This document shows, in pieces, positions 42,084 to 50,863 of a DNA stretch of 64,000 bases. The stretch's first letter is position 1; every line of letters begins with the position of its first letter. A program made the position numbers and the translations under genes. Below the pieces are notes generated by a model. That model saw only the letters and a list, made by a program, of their open reading frames with translations. It was not told the DNA's origin and ran no database searches. The stretch is from assembly GCF_000314795.2 (NCBI RefSeq), contig NZ_KB373314.1, positions 124,001-188,000 on the forward strand. The letters run 5' to 3'. This DNA comes from Streptococcus sp. F0442. GTDB taxonomy: Bacteria > Bacillota > Bacilli > Lactobacillales > Streptococcaceae.

Positions 42084-44039
42084 GTGTCTAAAAAGGAAAT
42101 CAACATTAATAATTACAATGACGATGCCATTCAGGTACTAGAAGGGTTGGATGCGGTCCGTAAACGTCCAGGGATGTATATTGGATCGACAGACGGAAAT
42201 GGTCTCCACCATTTGGTCTGGGAAATTGTCGACAATGCTGTCGATGAAGCTCTATCTGGTTTTGGTTCTCAAATTGACGTTACCATCAACAAAGACGGGT
42301 CCTTATCTGTAGCGGACCAAGGTCGGGGGATGCCGACAGGGATGCATGCTATGGGGAAACCAACCGTTGAGGTCATCTTTACGATCCTCCACGCTGGAGG
42401 GAAGTTTGGTCAAGGGGGCTATAAGACCTCTGGTGGTCTCCACGGAGTGGGATCTTCCGTCGTGAACGCCCTCTCTAGCTGGCTTGAGGTTGAGATTACC
42501 CGTGATGGAGCAGTCTACAAGCAACGCTTTGAAGATGGTGGAAAACCTGTTACCACTCTTGAGAAGATAGGAACGGCTCCTAAGTCTAAGACTGGGACCA
42601 AGGTTACCTTCATGCCGGATCCTACGATCTTCTCAACGACGGATTTCAAGTTTAATACCATTGCGGAACGGATCAAAGAATCAGCCTTCTTGCTCAAGGA
42701 TGTAACGCTGACACTGACTGATCTCCGTAAGGAAGAAGACAACCATGTGGCCTTCCATTACGAGAATGGGGTCCAGGATTTCGTTGAGTACTTAAATGAA
42801 GATAAGGAAACCTTGACGCCGGTTCTCTACTTTAATGGAGAATCAGAAGGCTTCCAAGTAGAAGTCGCTCTCCAGTACAATGATGGCTATTCTGACAATA
42901 TCTTGTCCTTCGTCAATAATGTCCGCACTAAAGATGGGGGAACCCATGAGACAGGACTCAAGACAGCCATTACCAAGGCCATGAACGACTATGCAAGAAA
43001 GACAGGACTTCTCAAAGAAAAAGACAAGAACCTAGAAGGATCCGACTATCGTGAAGGTCTTTCAGCTGTTCTTTCGATCTTGGTTCCAGAAGCCCATTTG
43101 CAGTTTGAAGGGCAGACCAAGGACAAACTAGGAAGTCCACTTGCACGACCAGTCGTCGACGGGATTGTCGCTGACAAGTTGACCTTCTTCCTCATGGAAA
43201 ATGGGGAATTAGCTTCCAATCTGATTCGCAAGGCTATTAAGGCCCGGGATGCGCGTGAAGCAGCTCGGAAGGCGCGTGATGAGAGTCGTAATGGGAAGAA
43301 GAATAAGAAGGACAAGGGGCTCTTATCTGGTAAATTGACCCCGGCCCAGTCCAAGAATGCTGCCAAGAATGAACTCTACCTAGTCGAAGGGGACTCAGCC
43401 GGTGGATCGGCTAAGCAAGGTCGGGACCGCAAGTTCCAGGCCATCCTTCCACTTCGAGGGAAGGTTCTCAATACTGAGAAGGCCAACATGAGCGATATCC
43501 TCAAAAACGAGGAAATCAACACCATGATCTATACCATCGGTGCTGGAGTTGGGGCTGACTTTACGATCGAAGATGCCAACTATGACAAGATTATCATTAT
43601 GACCGATGCGGATACGGATGGAGCACACATTCAGACCTTGCTTCTAACATTCTTCTACCGGTATATGCGCCCCTTGGTTGAAGCAGGACGGGTCTATATC
43701 GCCATGCCTCCTCTTTACAAGATGTCTAAAGGCAAAGGGAAGAAAGAAGAAGTGGCTTATGCTTGGACAGATAGCGAATTGGAAGACCTACGTCGGACCT
43801 TTGGCCGTGGAGCAACCCTCCAACGTTACAAAGGGTTGGGGGAAATGAATGCCGATCAGCTTTGGGAAACCACCATGAATCCAGAAACTCGAACCTTGAT
43901 CCGTGTTACCATTGATGATCTAGCGCGTGCAGAACGCCGTGTCTCAGTCCTCATGGGCGATAAGGCAGCTCCACGCCGCCAATGGATTGAAGATAACGTT
44001 AAGTTTACGCTTGAGGAGAGTGGGGAAGTTGTTTTTTAA
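42084..44039 (+). CDS. parE: DNA topoisomerase IV subunit B
   Basis: ATPase subunit of topoisomerase IV, which decatenates daughter chromosomes. The 651-residue chain begins with GTG after CAGGAGG. The GHKL ATPase has EIVDNAVDEALSG, DQGRGMPTGMH and HAGGKFGQGGYKTSGGLHGVG. The TOPRIM part has ELYLVEGDSAGGSAKQGRDR and the metal-binding MTDADTDGAHIQTLLL. parC normally follows at once; here about 2.4 kb with two other genes intervenes. Confidence 0.96.
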   Translation: MSKKEININNYNDDAIQVLEGLDAVRKRPGMYIGSTDGNGLHHLVWEIVDNAVDEALSGFGSQIDVTINKDGSLSVADQGRGMPTGMHAMGKPTVEVIFTILHAGGKFGQGGYKTSGGLHGVGSSVVNALSSWLEVEITRDGAVYKQRFEDGGKPVTTLEKIGTAPKSKTGTKVTFMPDPTIFSTTDFKFNTIAERIKESAFLLKDVTLTLTDLRKEEDNHVAFHYENGVQDFVEYLNEDKETLTPVLYFNGESEGFQVEVALQYNDGYSDNILSFVNNVRTKDGGTHETGLKTAITKAMNDYARKTGLLKEKDKNLEGSDYREGLSAVLSILVPEAHLQFEGQTKDKLGSPLARPVVDGIVADKLTFFLMENGELASNLIRKAIKARDAREAARKARDESRNGKKNKKDKGLLSGKLTPAQSKNAAKNELYLVEGDSAGGSAKQGRDRKFQAILPLRGKVLNTEKANMSDILKNEEINTMIYTIGAGVGADFTIEDANYDKIIIMTDADTDGAHIQTLLLTFFYRYMRPLVEAGRVYIAMPPLYKMSKGKGKKEEVAYAWTDSELEDLRRTFGRGATLQRYKGLGEMNADQLWETTMNPETRTLIRVTIDDLARAERRVSVLMGDKAAPRRQWIEDNVKFTLEESGEVVF

Positions 44040-44092
44040 GTAAGGAGCCAAAATAAAATATAAAAGATGCTTTAAAAAAAGGAAGTTGAAGT

Positions 44093-45340
44093 ATGTGTAT
44101 CAAAAGAAATGATAAATGTCCATGTAATTCAGGAAAAAAATACAAACATTGTCATTTGGTAATTGAGAAGCTAAAGAAGCAAATGGAACGAAATAATCTT
44201 CATGCTATTTCTATAACTGATAGAAAAAAACTTCAAGCTTTCGACCGAGATAATATGAAGCGTTTTTTTGAATCTAAAGGAAAAAAATGTCAATTTCCTA
44301 ATTGCGATAGGAAACCTATTAAATCTCATACTTTTCCTAGGAATTTATTAGAAAAACAGATTGCAGGAAGAACTAATAACGGATATTCTGTTTTTTCTAC
44401 CGATATTAAAAGTATTATTAGTAATTTACAAAATCCTGATTTGCATAATGAATTATTTTATGAAATCAATATAAATGACGCAGGTACTATGCCACTATTT
44501 TGTAAAGAACATGATAGTCATATTTTTTCACCAATAGAAATTTTAAAACCGATTCCTTCTGTCAAACAGTATTTGTTTTTGTATTCTTATCGTTTCTTTT
44601 TATATCATTATTTAAAAGAAAACTACGCTCTGAAAGCAGCATATGAAGATACACTTGATTCAGAAAAAGGAGTCGGGAAATCACTTTCTTCAGTTATAAC
44701 CCAAAAAAGGAATATTATTTATGATAATGCAATAAAAATAGCAAACACCAAAACTAATATATCAAATTTAGAAGTATTAAAAACCAAATTTGATAAAGTA
44801 ATTAAGAAAATTCCATTAACTGATACTGAAATTGATAGACATTTTAAAGTATATGCATTTAAATTAAAAAATAAACCAATAAAATGGTGTGGTGCAGGTT
44901 GTACAGAGATTTCTTATAACGATTCTTTGGTCACGAAACATTTGGGATGTAGTTTTGGTTTAATTCCAAATAATAAAGTTTTTTCAGCATATTTTTATTG
45001 TGTAGTACCAAATGAAGAAAATGACTATTTAAATGACAAATTGTTAAAATTGCTTAAAGATGAATATGTTAATTATAATAACGGAGAAAATGACAGTTTA
45101 TTTGAAAATATAATTAAGTATTATATTTTTGATAGTTCTGAAAATATAATTGTTTCTCCTGATTTAATTGATAAATTAAAGAGAAAAAGTGTTTATGATT
45201 CTGAAAATAAAATCTTTAGATATAGTCAGTATGATAGTCTTATAGATGCCAACCATTTATTAACACAAGTTAAGGGGATAGATGACAGTGAAAAACGTAA
45301 TAAAGCTTTTAAAATATTAAGTAAAGTTGAATTATTTTGA
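44093..45340 (+). CDS. SEC-C zinc-finger protein with HNH-like cysteine/histidine cluster
   Basis: A 415-residue AT-rich gene. The N-terminus carries a full SEC-C zinc motif (KCPCNSGKKYKHCH). At about residues 65-80 comes CQFPNCDRKPIKSHTFPRN and further on PLFCKEHDSHIFSPIE, which together look like a C-x4-C/S-H/C-x2-H-D metal cluster of HNH-nuclease style. The rest has no recognised domain. The base composition differs sharply from parE and parC. It separates parE from the ANT(6)-like gene and is probably a horizontally acquired cargo gene; a defence role is plausible but unproven. Confidence 0.65.
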   Translation: MCIKRNDKCPCNSGKKYKHCHLVIEKLKKQMERNNLHAISITDRKKLQAFDRDNMKRFFESKGKKCQFPNCDRKPIKSHTFPRNLLEKQIAGRTNNGYSVFSTDIKSIISNLQNPDLHNELFYEININDAGTMPLFCKEHDSHIFSPIEILKPIPSVKQYLFLYSYRFFLYHYLKENYALKAAYEDTLDSEKGVGKSLSSVITQKRNIIYDNAIKIANTKTNISNLEVLKTKFDKVIKKIPLTDTEIDRHFKVYAFKLKNKPIKWCGAGCTEISYNDSLVTKHLGCSFGLIPNNKVFSAYFYCVVPNEENDYLNDKLLKLLKDEYVNYNNGENDSLFENIIKYYIFDSSENIIVSPDLIDKLKRKSVYDSENKIFRYSQYDSLIDANHLLTQVKGIDDSEKRNKAFKILSKVELF

Positions 45341-45379
45341 TGCTAGTTATTAATATAATTGAAATTATAAAACAATAAT

Positions 45380-46228
45380 ATGATAAAAAAAGAACTAAAT
45401 GGAGTGTATCGTAACTGCGATGATAAAATAATGGATCTGATCTTGCAGATAGCTGAGAACTTGCAAGCGGAAGCAGTGGCTTTATCCGGATCCCGAACGA
45501 ATCCTCAGTCCCCAAAAGATGAGTTTCAAGATTATGATGTGGTTTATATTGTTGATAATCTAGAAGGCCTGATTTCTGATTTATCATGGCTGGACCAGTT
45601 TGGAAAACGCATCATTGAGCAAAATGTTATTCTAGGACATCGTCATCTTTACCTCATGCTCTTTGAAGATGGCAATCGCATCGATTTGACCCTCTGTCCC
45701 AAGGAACACATCCAAGAGTGGGTGGACAGCGAGGCAGGTTTCAGAGTGCTAAAAGACGAAAAAGGTTTGTTTGAAGCCTATCAGCCTAATGCCAAGCGCT
45801 ACTGGACCGCTCCGCCCTCCGAAGAGGAATTTGCAGCATCCTGCAATGAATTTTGGTGGGTATCGGCTTATGTCGTCAAAGGGATACGAAGAAATCAGCT
45901 CATCTATGCGACTGATCACCTCTATGGCATTTGCCAGCAAGAACTCTTGAAGATCTTGGCTTGGCAGGTGACAAGTGATAGGGGAGCAGTTGATATCGAA
46001 AAGAACTACAAGTATCTTTTTAACTACTTGCCTGCTGAGAAGGAGAAGGAATTCTCTGCTCTCCTTGATTTTTCAAGTATAGAGAAAATCACTCAGTCTT
46101 TATTAGCTACTATGAGTCTCTTTCATAGAGAAGCGCAAGATTTAGCCAAGAAGATGGGCTTTGACTATGATAAGGAAGTGGCTAAGAAGATGATGGTTTA
46201 TGCCGAGGAAAAACTGTCGAATCATTAA
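45380..46228 (+). CDS. Aminoglycoside 6-adenylyltransferase-like protein
   Basis: A 282-residue protein of the ANT(6)/AadE family, which adenylylates streptomycin. The nucleotidyltransferase motif reads VALSGSRTNPQSPKDEFQDY with VVYIV after it, and the second metal region is in EDGNRIDLTLCPKEH. The C-terminal helical half (YATDHLYGICQQELLKILAW) fits. Chromosomal relatives are frequent in streptococci, and resistance cannot be claimed without testing. The start is doubtful: the first 17 residues (MIKKELNGVYRNCDD...) do not resemble the usual N-terminus, and no good ribosome site is seen, as if the AT-rich gene upstream had replaced the original 5' end. Confidence 0.82.
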   Translation: MIKKELNGVYRNCDDKIMDLILQIAENLQAEAVALSGSRTNPQSPKDEFQDYDVVYIVDNLEGLISDLSWLDQFGKRIIEQNVILGHRHLYLMLFEDGNRIDLTLCPKEHIQEWVDSEAGFRVLKDEKGLFEAYQPNAKRYWTAPPSEEEFAASCNEFWWVSAYVVKGIRRNQLIYATDHLYGICQQELLKILAWQVTSDRGAVDIEKNYKYLFNYLPAEKEKEFSALLDFSSIEKITQSLLATMSLFHREAQDLAKKMGFDYDKEVAKKMMVYAEEKLSNH

Positions 46229-46344
46229 TCCAATCAACTATTTTAAACATCTTAAACTACAGAAAGAAGTCTTTGGTTACTTGTAGTAACTGAATTCCTT
46301 TTTCTAAAAAATCTACTCAACATTCTTTGAAAGGAGTTGAACAC

Positions 46345-46432
46345 GCCCTAAATACTGTGTGAAAAAGATAAATTCTCTTGTGAGCATGGCTCACTGCAAG
46401 AATTTCCTATTTTCACTTTGTATTTTACGGGC
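46345..46432 (+). ncRNA. Structured RNA motif in the parC leader (copy 2 of 2)
   Basis: Outer stem GCCCTAAATAC (46345-46355) with GTATTTTACGGGC (46420-46432), two bulges. Second stem GTGAAAA (46359-46365) with TTTTCAC (46410-46416). Internal loop AGAT opposite CCTA, as in the deoD copy. Third stem AAATTCT (46370-46376) with AGAATTT (46399-46405), capped by GTGAGC-ATG-GCTCAC. GAAAGGAG lies just before the motif at 46329-46336, and the parC ATG 12 nt after it. Confidence 0.6.
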
Positions 46433-46444
46433 TTTGTATCCTAT

Positions 46445-48898
46445 ATGAGTAATATCCAAAATATGTCCTTAGAGGACATCATGGGAGAGCGCTTTGGTCG
46501 CTACTCCAAATACATTATTCAAGAACGGGCTCTTCCTGATATTCGGGATGGCTTAAAACCTGTTCAACGGCGGATCCTTTATTCTATGAATAAGGATGGC
46601 AATACCCATGACAAGGGCTACCGCAAGTCGGCCAAGTCTGTCGGAAATATCATGGGGAATTTTCACCCTCACGGGGACAGTTCTATCTATGATGCCATGG
46701 TCCGCATGTCTCAAGACTGGAAGAATCGTGAGATTCTTGTTGAGATGCACGGTAACAATGGTTCTATGGACGGTGATCCACCGGCAGCCATGCGTTATAC
46801 GGAAGCCCGTCTATCTGAAATTGCTGGTTATCTCCTTCAAGATATCGAAAAGAACACAGTGCCATTTGCCTGGAACTTTGACGATACAGAAAAAGAGCCA
46901 ACTGTTTTGCCTGCAGCCTTTCCAAACCTTTTAGTCAATGGGGCGACTGGTATTTCTGCTGGTTATGCGACGGATATTCCGCCCCATAACCTTGCTGAAG
47001 TCATCGATGCGGTGGTCTACATGATCGACCATCCTTCTGCTAAGGTAGATAAGCTCATGGAGTTTCTACCTGGACCTGATTTCCCGACAGGTGCCATTAT
47101 CCAAGGTCGCGATGAGATCAAGAAAGCCTATGAAACTGGTAAGGGACGGGTGGTTGTCCGCTCTAAGACAGAGATCGAGCAACTCAAAGGCGGTAAGCAA
47201 CAAATCGTCGTCACTGAGATTCCTTATGAGATCAACAAGGCCGTCTTGGTCAAGAAGATCGACGATGTTCGTGTCAATAACAAGGTGGCCGGTATTGCAG
47301 AAGTTCGGGATGAGTCTGACCGGGATGGTCTTCGCATTGCCATTGAGTTGAAGAAAGATGCCAATGCAGATCTAATCTTGAACTACTTGTTCAAGTACAC
47401 AGATTTACAGGTCAACTACAACTTCAATATGGTGGCAATTGACAACTATACCCCTCGTCAAGTGGGGATTCTACCGATTTTATCAAGCTACATTGCTCAC
47501 CGTCGAGATATTATTGTCGCTCGCTCGCGCTTTGACAAGGAAAAGGCTGAACGACGTCTTCACATTGTAGAGGGACTGATCCGTGTCATTTCCATCCTTG
47601 ATGAAGTCATCGCCTTAATCCGTGCTTCTGAAAACAAGGGAGATGCTAAGGAAAACCTTAAGATCAGCTATGATTTCACAGAAGAGCAAGCAGAAGCCAT
47701 TGTCACCTTGCAATTGTACCGTTTGACCAATACAGATATCGTCACCTTGGAAGAAGAGCATGCTAACCTCAAGGAGCAAATCGCGACCTTGGCCGCTATC
47801 ATTGGGGATGAACGGACCATGTTCAATCTCATGAAGAAGGAATTGCGTGAAGTCAAGAAGCTCTTTGGCAATCCGCGTCGTAGTGAGCTACAAGATACTG
47901 CTAAAACAATTGAGATTGATACAGCCAGCCTCATTGTCGAAGAAGAAACCTTCGTGAGCGTGACCCGTGCTGGTTATATCAAACGAACCTCTCCTCGTTC
48001 TTTCAATGCATCTACGGTTGAAGAAGTCGGTAAGCGTGACGACGATGAATTGATTTTCGTAGAGCCTGCTAAGACTACCCAGCATCTCTTGCTCTTTACC
48101 AACTTGGGAAATGCCATTTATCGACCTGTTCATGAATTGGCAGATACCAAGTGGAAGGACATCGGCGAGCACCTCAGTCAAACCTTGACCAATTTTGATC
48201 AGGAAGAAGAAATACTTTTTGCAGAGATTGTGGATCAGTTTGAGGGCGTGACCTACTTTGCAGCAACTCAACAAGGGCAAATCAAGCGTTTTGAACGTAA
48301 GGAATTGAGCCCATGGCGGACTTATCGTTCTAAATCAACTAAGTATGCTAAGCTAAAAGACCAAGACGACCGTATCGTAGCAGTAGCGCCAGTTGTCCTC
48401 GAGGACATCATGATCATTACTAAGAATGGTTATGGTCTCCGATTCAATATTGAAGAGGTTCCGGTTGTAGGTGCCAAGGCAGCAGGTGTCAAAGCCATTA
48501 ACCTGAAAGACGGGGATAAAGTTGCAGCTGTCTTTAAGTCTACAACACCAAGTATGTACATTCTGACACAGCGAGGCAGTCTCAAACGGATGTCCCAAGA
48601 TGATATTCCAGTGACCAGCCGTGCAAAACGTGGTCTTCAAGTCTTACGTGAACTGAAGTCTAAGCCACATCGTGTCTTCATGGCAGGACCAGTCTATACA
48701 GATCAGGGAGATTTTGATCTCTTTACGAGCCAGGAAGAAGTGGGAGAGCAGGATCAAATCCTTCAGATTACCTCCACAACAGGTCAGGTGACAGAGGTTG
48801 ATCTGACTCAATTAAGTCTTTCAGAAAGAACAAGTAATGGATCCTTCATAAATGACACCATTTCGGATCATGAAGTTTTTTCTGCCACCATCAAATAA
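46445..48898 (+). CDS. parC: DNA topoisomerase IV subunit A
   Basis: DNA-breaking subunit of topoisomerase IV, 817 residues. It starts MSNIQNMSLEDIMGERFGRY, the family's usual start; a nine-codon upstream extension is not supported. The breakage-reunion domain has the catalytic tyrosine in AAMRYTEARLSEI and the quinolone-determining segment [14 protein letters not shown] with S79 and D83 intact, the susceptible state. The C-terminal beta-pinwheel follows. No Shine-Dalgarno sequence is adjacent to the ATG; the structured motif occupies that place. A terminator follows the stop. Confidence 0.96.
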   Translation: MSNIQNMSLEDIMGERFGRYSKYIIQERALPDIRDGLKPVQRRILYSMNKDGNTHDKGYRKSAKSVGNIMGNFHPHGDSSIYDAMVRMSQDWKNREILVEMHGNNGSMDGDPPAAMRYTEARLSEIAGYLLQDIEKNTVPFAWNFDDTEKEPTVLPAAFPNLLVNGATGISAGYATDIPPHNLAEVIDAVVYMIDHPSAKVDKLMEFLPGPDFPTGAIIQGRDEIKKAYETGKGRVVVRSKTEIEQLKGGKQQIVVTEIPYEINKAVLVKKIDDVRVNNKVAGIAEVRDESDRDGLRIAIELKKDANADLILNYLFKYTDLQVNYNFNMVAIDNYTPRQVGILPILSSYIAHRRDIIVARSRFDKEKAERRLHIVEGLIRVISILDEVIALIRASENKGDAKENLKISYDFTEEQAEAIVTLQLYRLTNTDIVTLEEEHANLKEQIATLAAIIGDERTMFNLMKKELREVKKLFGNPRRSELQDTAKTIEIDTASLIVEEETFVSVTRAGYIKRTSPRSFNASTVEEVGKRDDDELIFVEPAKTTQHLLLFTNLGNAIYRPVHELADTKWKDIGEHLSQTLTNFDQEEEILFAEIVDQFEGVTYFAATQQGQIKRFERKELSPWRTYRSKSTKYAKLKDQDDRIVAVAPVVLEDIMIITKNGYGLRFNIEEVPVVGAKAAGVKAINLKDGDKVAAVFKSTTPSMYILTQRGSLKRMSQDDIPVTSRAKRGLQVLRELKSKPHRVFMAGPVYTDQGDFDLFTSQEEVGEQDQILQITSTTGQVTEVDLTQLSLSERTSNGSFINDTISDHEVFSATIK

Positions 48899-48939
48899 AA
48901 GAAAGTGTCGGTCTGTTACAAGACTGACTTTCTTTAAAA
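48899..48939 (+). terminator. parC terminator
   Basis: AGAAAGTGTCGGTCT / AGACTGACTTTCTTT stem with a six-base loop. Confidence 0.88.
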
Positions 48940-48968
48940 ATAAATTTTCTGAAAATTGAAAATATCAC

Positions 48969-48996
48969 TTGAAATTCTCATGAAATGGTGTACAAT
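48969..48996 (+). promoter_or_regulatory. ilvE promoter
   Basis: TTGAAA, 16 bp, TACAAT, about 70 nt before the ilvE ATG. Confidence 0.7.
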
Positions 48997-49066
48997 AGTC
49001 TACATAGATTGAGAAATTGAATGGACCTGAACCAGGTCGAATAGAAAGAATTTAAGGAGTACGATC

Positions 49067-50089
49067 ATGACAGTATCACTTGATTGGGAAAACCTTGGCT
49101 TTTCATATATGAAATTACCCTTTCGCTATTTAGCTCATTACCGCAATGGAGCATGGGAAAAAGGCGGATTAACTGAAGATGCGACTTTGCATTTGTCAGA
49201 GTCGTCTCCTAGCTTGCATTACGGTCAGCAAGCCTTTGAAGGGTTGAAAGCCTACCGTACAAAAGATGGAAGCATCCAATTGTTCCGTCCAGATGAAAAT
49301 GCCAAACGTTTGCAACGGACATCCGATCGTTTGCTGATGCCACAAGTTCCAACGGACATGTTTGTCGATGCTTGTAAGGCAGTTGTGAAAGCCAACGAAG
49401 ATTACGTTCCACCGTATGGTACTGGAGGAACTCTTTACCTCCGTCCGCTATTAATTGGGGTTGGAGATATCATTGGAGTCAAGCCTGCTGATGAGTATAT
49501 CTTTACCATCTTTGCTATGCCAGTTGGAAACTACTTTAAAGGTGGTTTGGTGCCGACTAATTTTTTGATTCAAGATGAATATGACCGTGCTGCTCCTCAT
49601 GGTACAGGTGCAGCCAAGGTTGGAGGGAACTATGCAGCTAGCCTTCTACCTGGTAAATTAGCTAAATCTCGGAATTTTTCAGACGTAATTTATTTGGATC
49701 CAGCAACCCACACCAAGATTGAAGAAGTCGGATCGGCCAATTTCTTTGGAATCACAGCCAACCATGAATTTGTGACCCCATTGAGTCCTTCTATCCTACC
49801 ATCGATTACCAAATATTCCTTGCTCTATCTAGCAGAGCACCGTCTTGGTATGACACCGATAGAAGGGGATGTTTATATCAATGAATTAGATCGCTTCGTT
49901 GAGGCAGGAGCTTGTGGTACCGCAGCTGTCATCTCCCCAATCGGTGGTGTCCAACATGGAGATGATTTCCATGTCTTCTATTCAGAAACAGAAGTAGGAC
50001 CTGTCACACGGAAACTTTATGATGAATTGACAGGGATCCAATTCGGAGATGTTGAAGCGCCTGAAGGATGGATTATCAAAGTGGATTAA
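49067..50089 (+). CDS. ilvE: Branched-chain amino acid aminotransferase
   Basis: Transfers the amino group from glutamate to the ketoacids of Leu, Ile and Val using PLP. The 340-residue fold-type IV enzyme has HYGQQAFEGLKAYRTKDG, the PLP-lysine region GAAKVGGNYAASLLP, EEVGSANFFGI, and FVEAGACGTAAVISPIG. AAGGAG precedes the ATG. It has its own promoter and terminator and supports the leu operon biochemically as the last step. Confidence 0.95.
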   Translation: MTVSLDWENLGFSYMKLPFRYLAHYRNGAWEKGGLTEDATLHLSESSPSLHYGQQAFEGLKAYRTKDGSIQLFRPDENAKRLQRTSDRLLMPQVPTDMFVDACKAVVKANEDYVPPYGTGGTLYLRPLLIGVGDIIGVKPADEYIFTIFAMPVGNYFKGGLVPTNFLIQDEYDRAAPHGTGAAKVGGNYAASLLPGKLAKSRNFSDVIYLDPATHTKIEEVGSANFFGITANHEFVTPLSPSILPSITKYSLLYLAEHRLGMTPIEGDVYINELDRFVEAGACGTAAVISPIGGVQHGDDFHVFYSETEVGPVTRKLYDELTGIQFGDVEAPEGWIIKVD

Positions 50090-50150
50090 CATTTAGGAAT
50101 CTGCTACTAAGGTTCTCATTCAAGCTCATAAGGGTTCAAAATACCCTTGT

Positions 50151-50197
50151 GGGAGTGGGATTACGAAGGAATTCCTTTCTAACCCATTCCCTTTTTT
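50151..50197 (+). terminator. ilvE terminator
   Basis: GGGAGTGGGATT / AACCCATTCCC stem with an inner AAGGAATTCCTT hairpin and T6. Confidence 0.85.
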
Positions 50198-50251
50198 CTT
50201 GCGTCATTATAAGAATTTTTGTAAAATAGAAAAAGTGAAAAGAGGTTTGAA

Positions 50252-50482
50252 ATGAGTAAAAAAGATAAAAAAATTGAGATTCAAATCGTGGATAGCAAAG
50301 TGACAGTTGGTAAAGATACCTTCGATGGATTTACCTTGTCTATTGGAAAGAAAACGATTGGTGAAATTGCAGATATGGGAGAGCAGTTTGCCATTATCAA
50401 GAATGGAAATGTTGATTCCCTTTACAAAAAACTTGAAAAAGCCGTTGAAATTTTAATAGAAAATTATAATTTGAACAAATAA
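50252..50482 (+). CDS. DUF2969 family protein
   Basis: A 76-residue lysine-rich protein with KIEIQIVDSKVTVGKDTFDG, GKKTIGEIADMG and a helical end SLYKKLEKAVEILIENYN, matching DUF2969 of Lactobacillales in size and sequence. Function unknown. AAGAGG precedes the ATG. Its place between ilvE and the tRNA-rpsA region is conserved in streptococci as far as I recall. Confidence 0.8.
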   Translation: MSKKDKKIEIQIVDSKVTVGKDTFDGFTLSIGKKTIGEIADMGEQFAIIKNGNVDSLYKKLEKAVEILIENYNLNK

Positions 50483-50486
50483 GGGC

Positions 50487-50515
50487 TTGCAATCATAATA
50501 AATCAATGGTATAAT
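50487..50515 (+). promoter_or_regulatory. Promoter of the tRNA-Tyr/tRNA-Gln pair
   Basis: TTGCAA, 17 bp, TATAAT, 19 nt before tRNA-Tyr. Confidence 0.8.
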
Positions 50516-50534
50516 AGATCCTGTTGATTTATAT

Positions 50535-50615
50535 GGAGAGATAGCGAAGAGGCTAAACGCGGCGGACTGTAAATCCGCTCCTTCGGGTTCGGGGGTTCGA
50601 ATCCCTCTCTCTCCA
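50535..50615 (+). tRNA. tRNA-Tyr (GTA)
   Basis: Acceptor GGAGAGA / TCTCTCC, class II with a long variable arm, anticodon GTA in GACTGTAAATC, TTCGAATC T-loop; no encoded CCA. Confidence 0.96.
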
Positions 50616-50624
50616 TTTCATTCT

Positions 50625-50696
50625 TGGGGTATAGCCAAGCGGTAAGGCAAGGGACTTTGACTCCCTCATGCGTTGGTTCGAATCCAGCTACCCCAG
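50625..50696 (+). tRNA. tRNA-Gln (TTG)
   Basis: Acceptor TGGGGTA / TACCCCA, anticodon TTG in GACTTTGACTC, T-loop TTCGAATC; nine bases after tRNA-Tyr; no encoded CCA. Confidence 0.96.
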
Positions 50697-50721
50697 TTCT
50701 AGGTAATATCAGATAAGGTGG

Positions 50722-50844
50722 TAAAATATCTACTCAGGTATTTTATTTCTTTATATGAAGATGTCGTTGTAGATCATTTTGATTACGTTGCGAGTGCTTG
50801 CTTAGGAAAAATAATTATAAGTATGTCAAGTTTAGAAAACTTGA
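50722..50844 (+). promoter_or_regulatory. rpsA leader with two hairpins
   Basis: TAAAATA / TATTTTA (50722-50745) then T-rich, perhaps ending the tRNA transcript. A perfect TCAAGTTT-AGA-AAACTTGA hairpin (50826-50844) lies directly before the rpsA ribosome site GGAGG. Confidence 0.45.
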
Positions 50845-50863
50845 TTGTTGGAGGATTTTTTAG

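Noticed and set aside
46418..46444. N-terminal extension of parC
   Set aside because: No ATG start and no homology; the stretch is the 3' arm of the structured motif.
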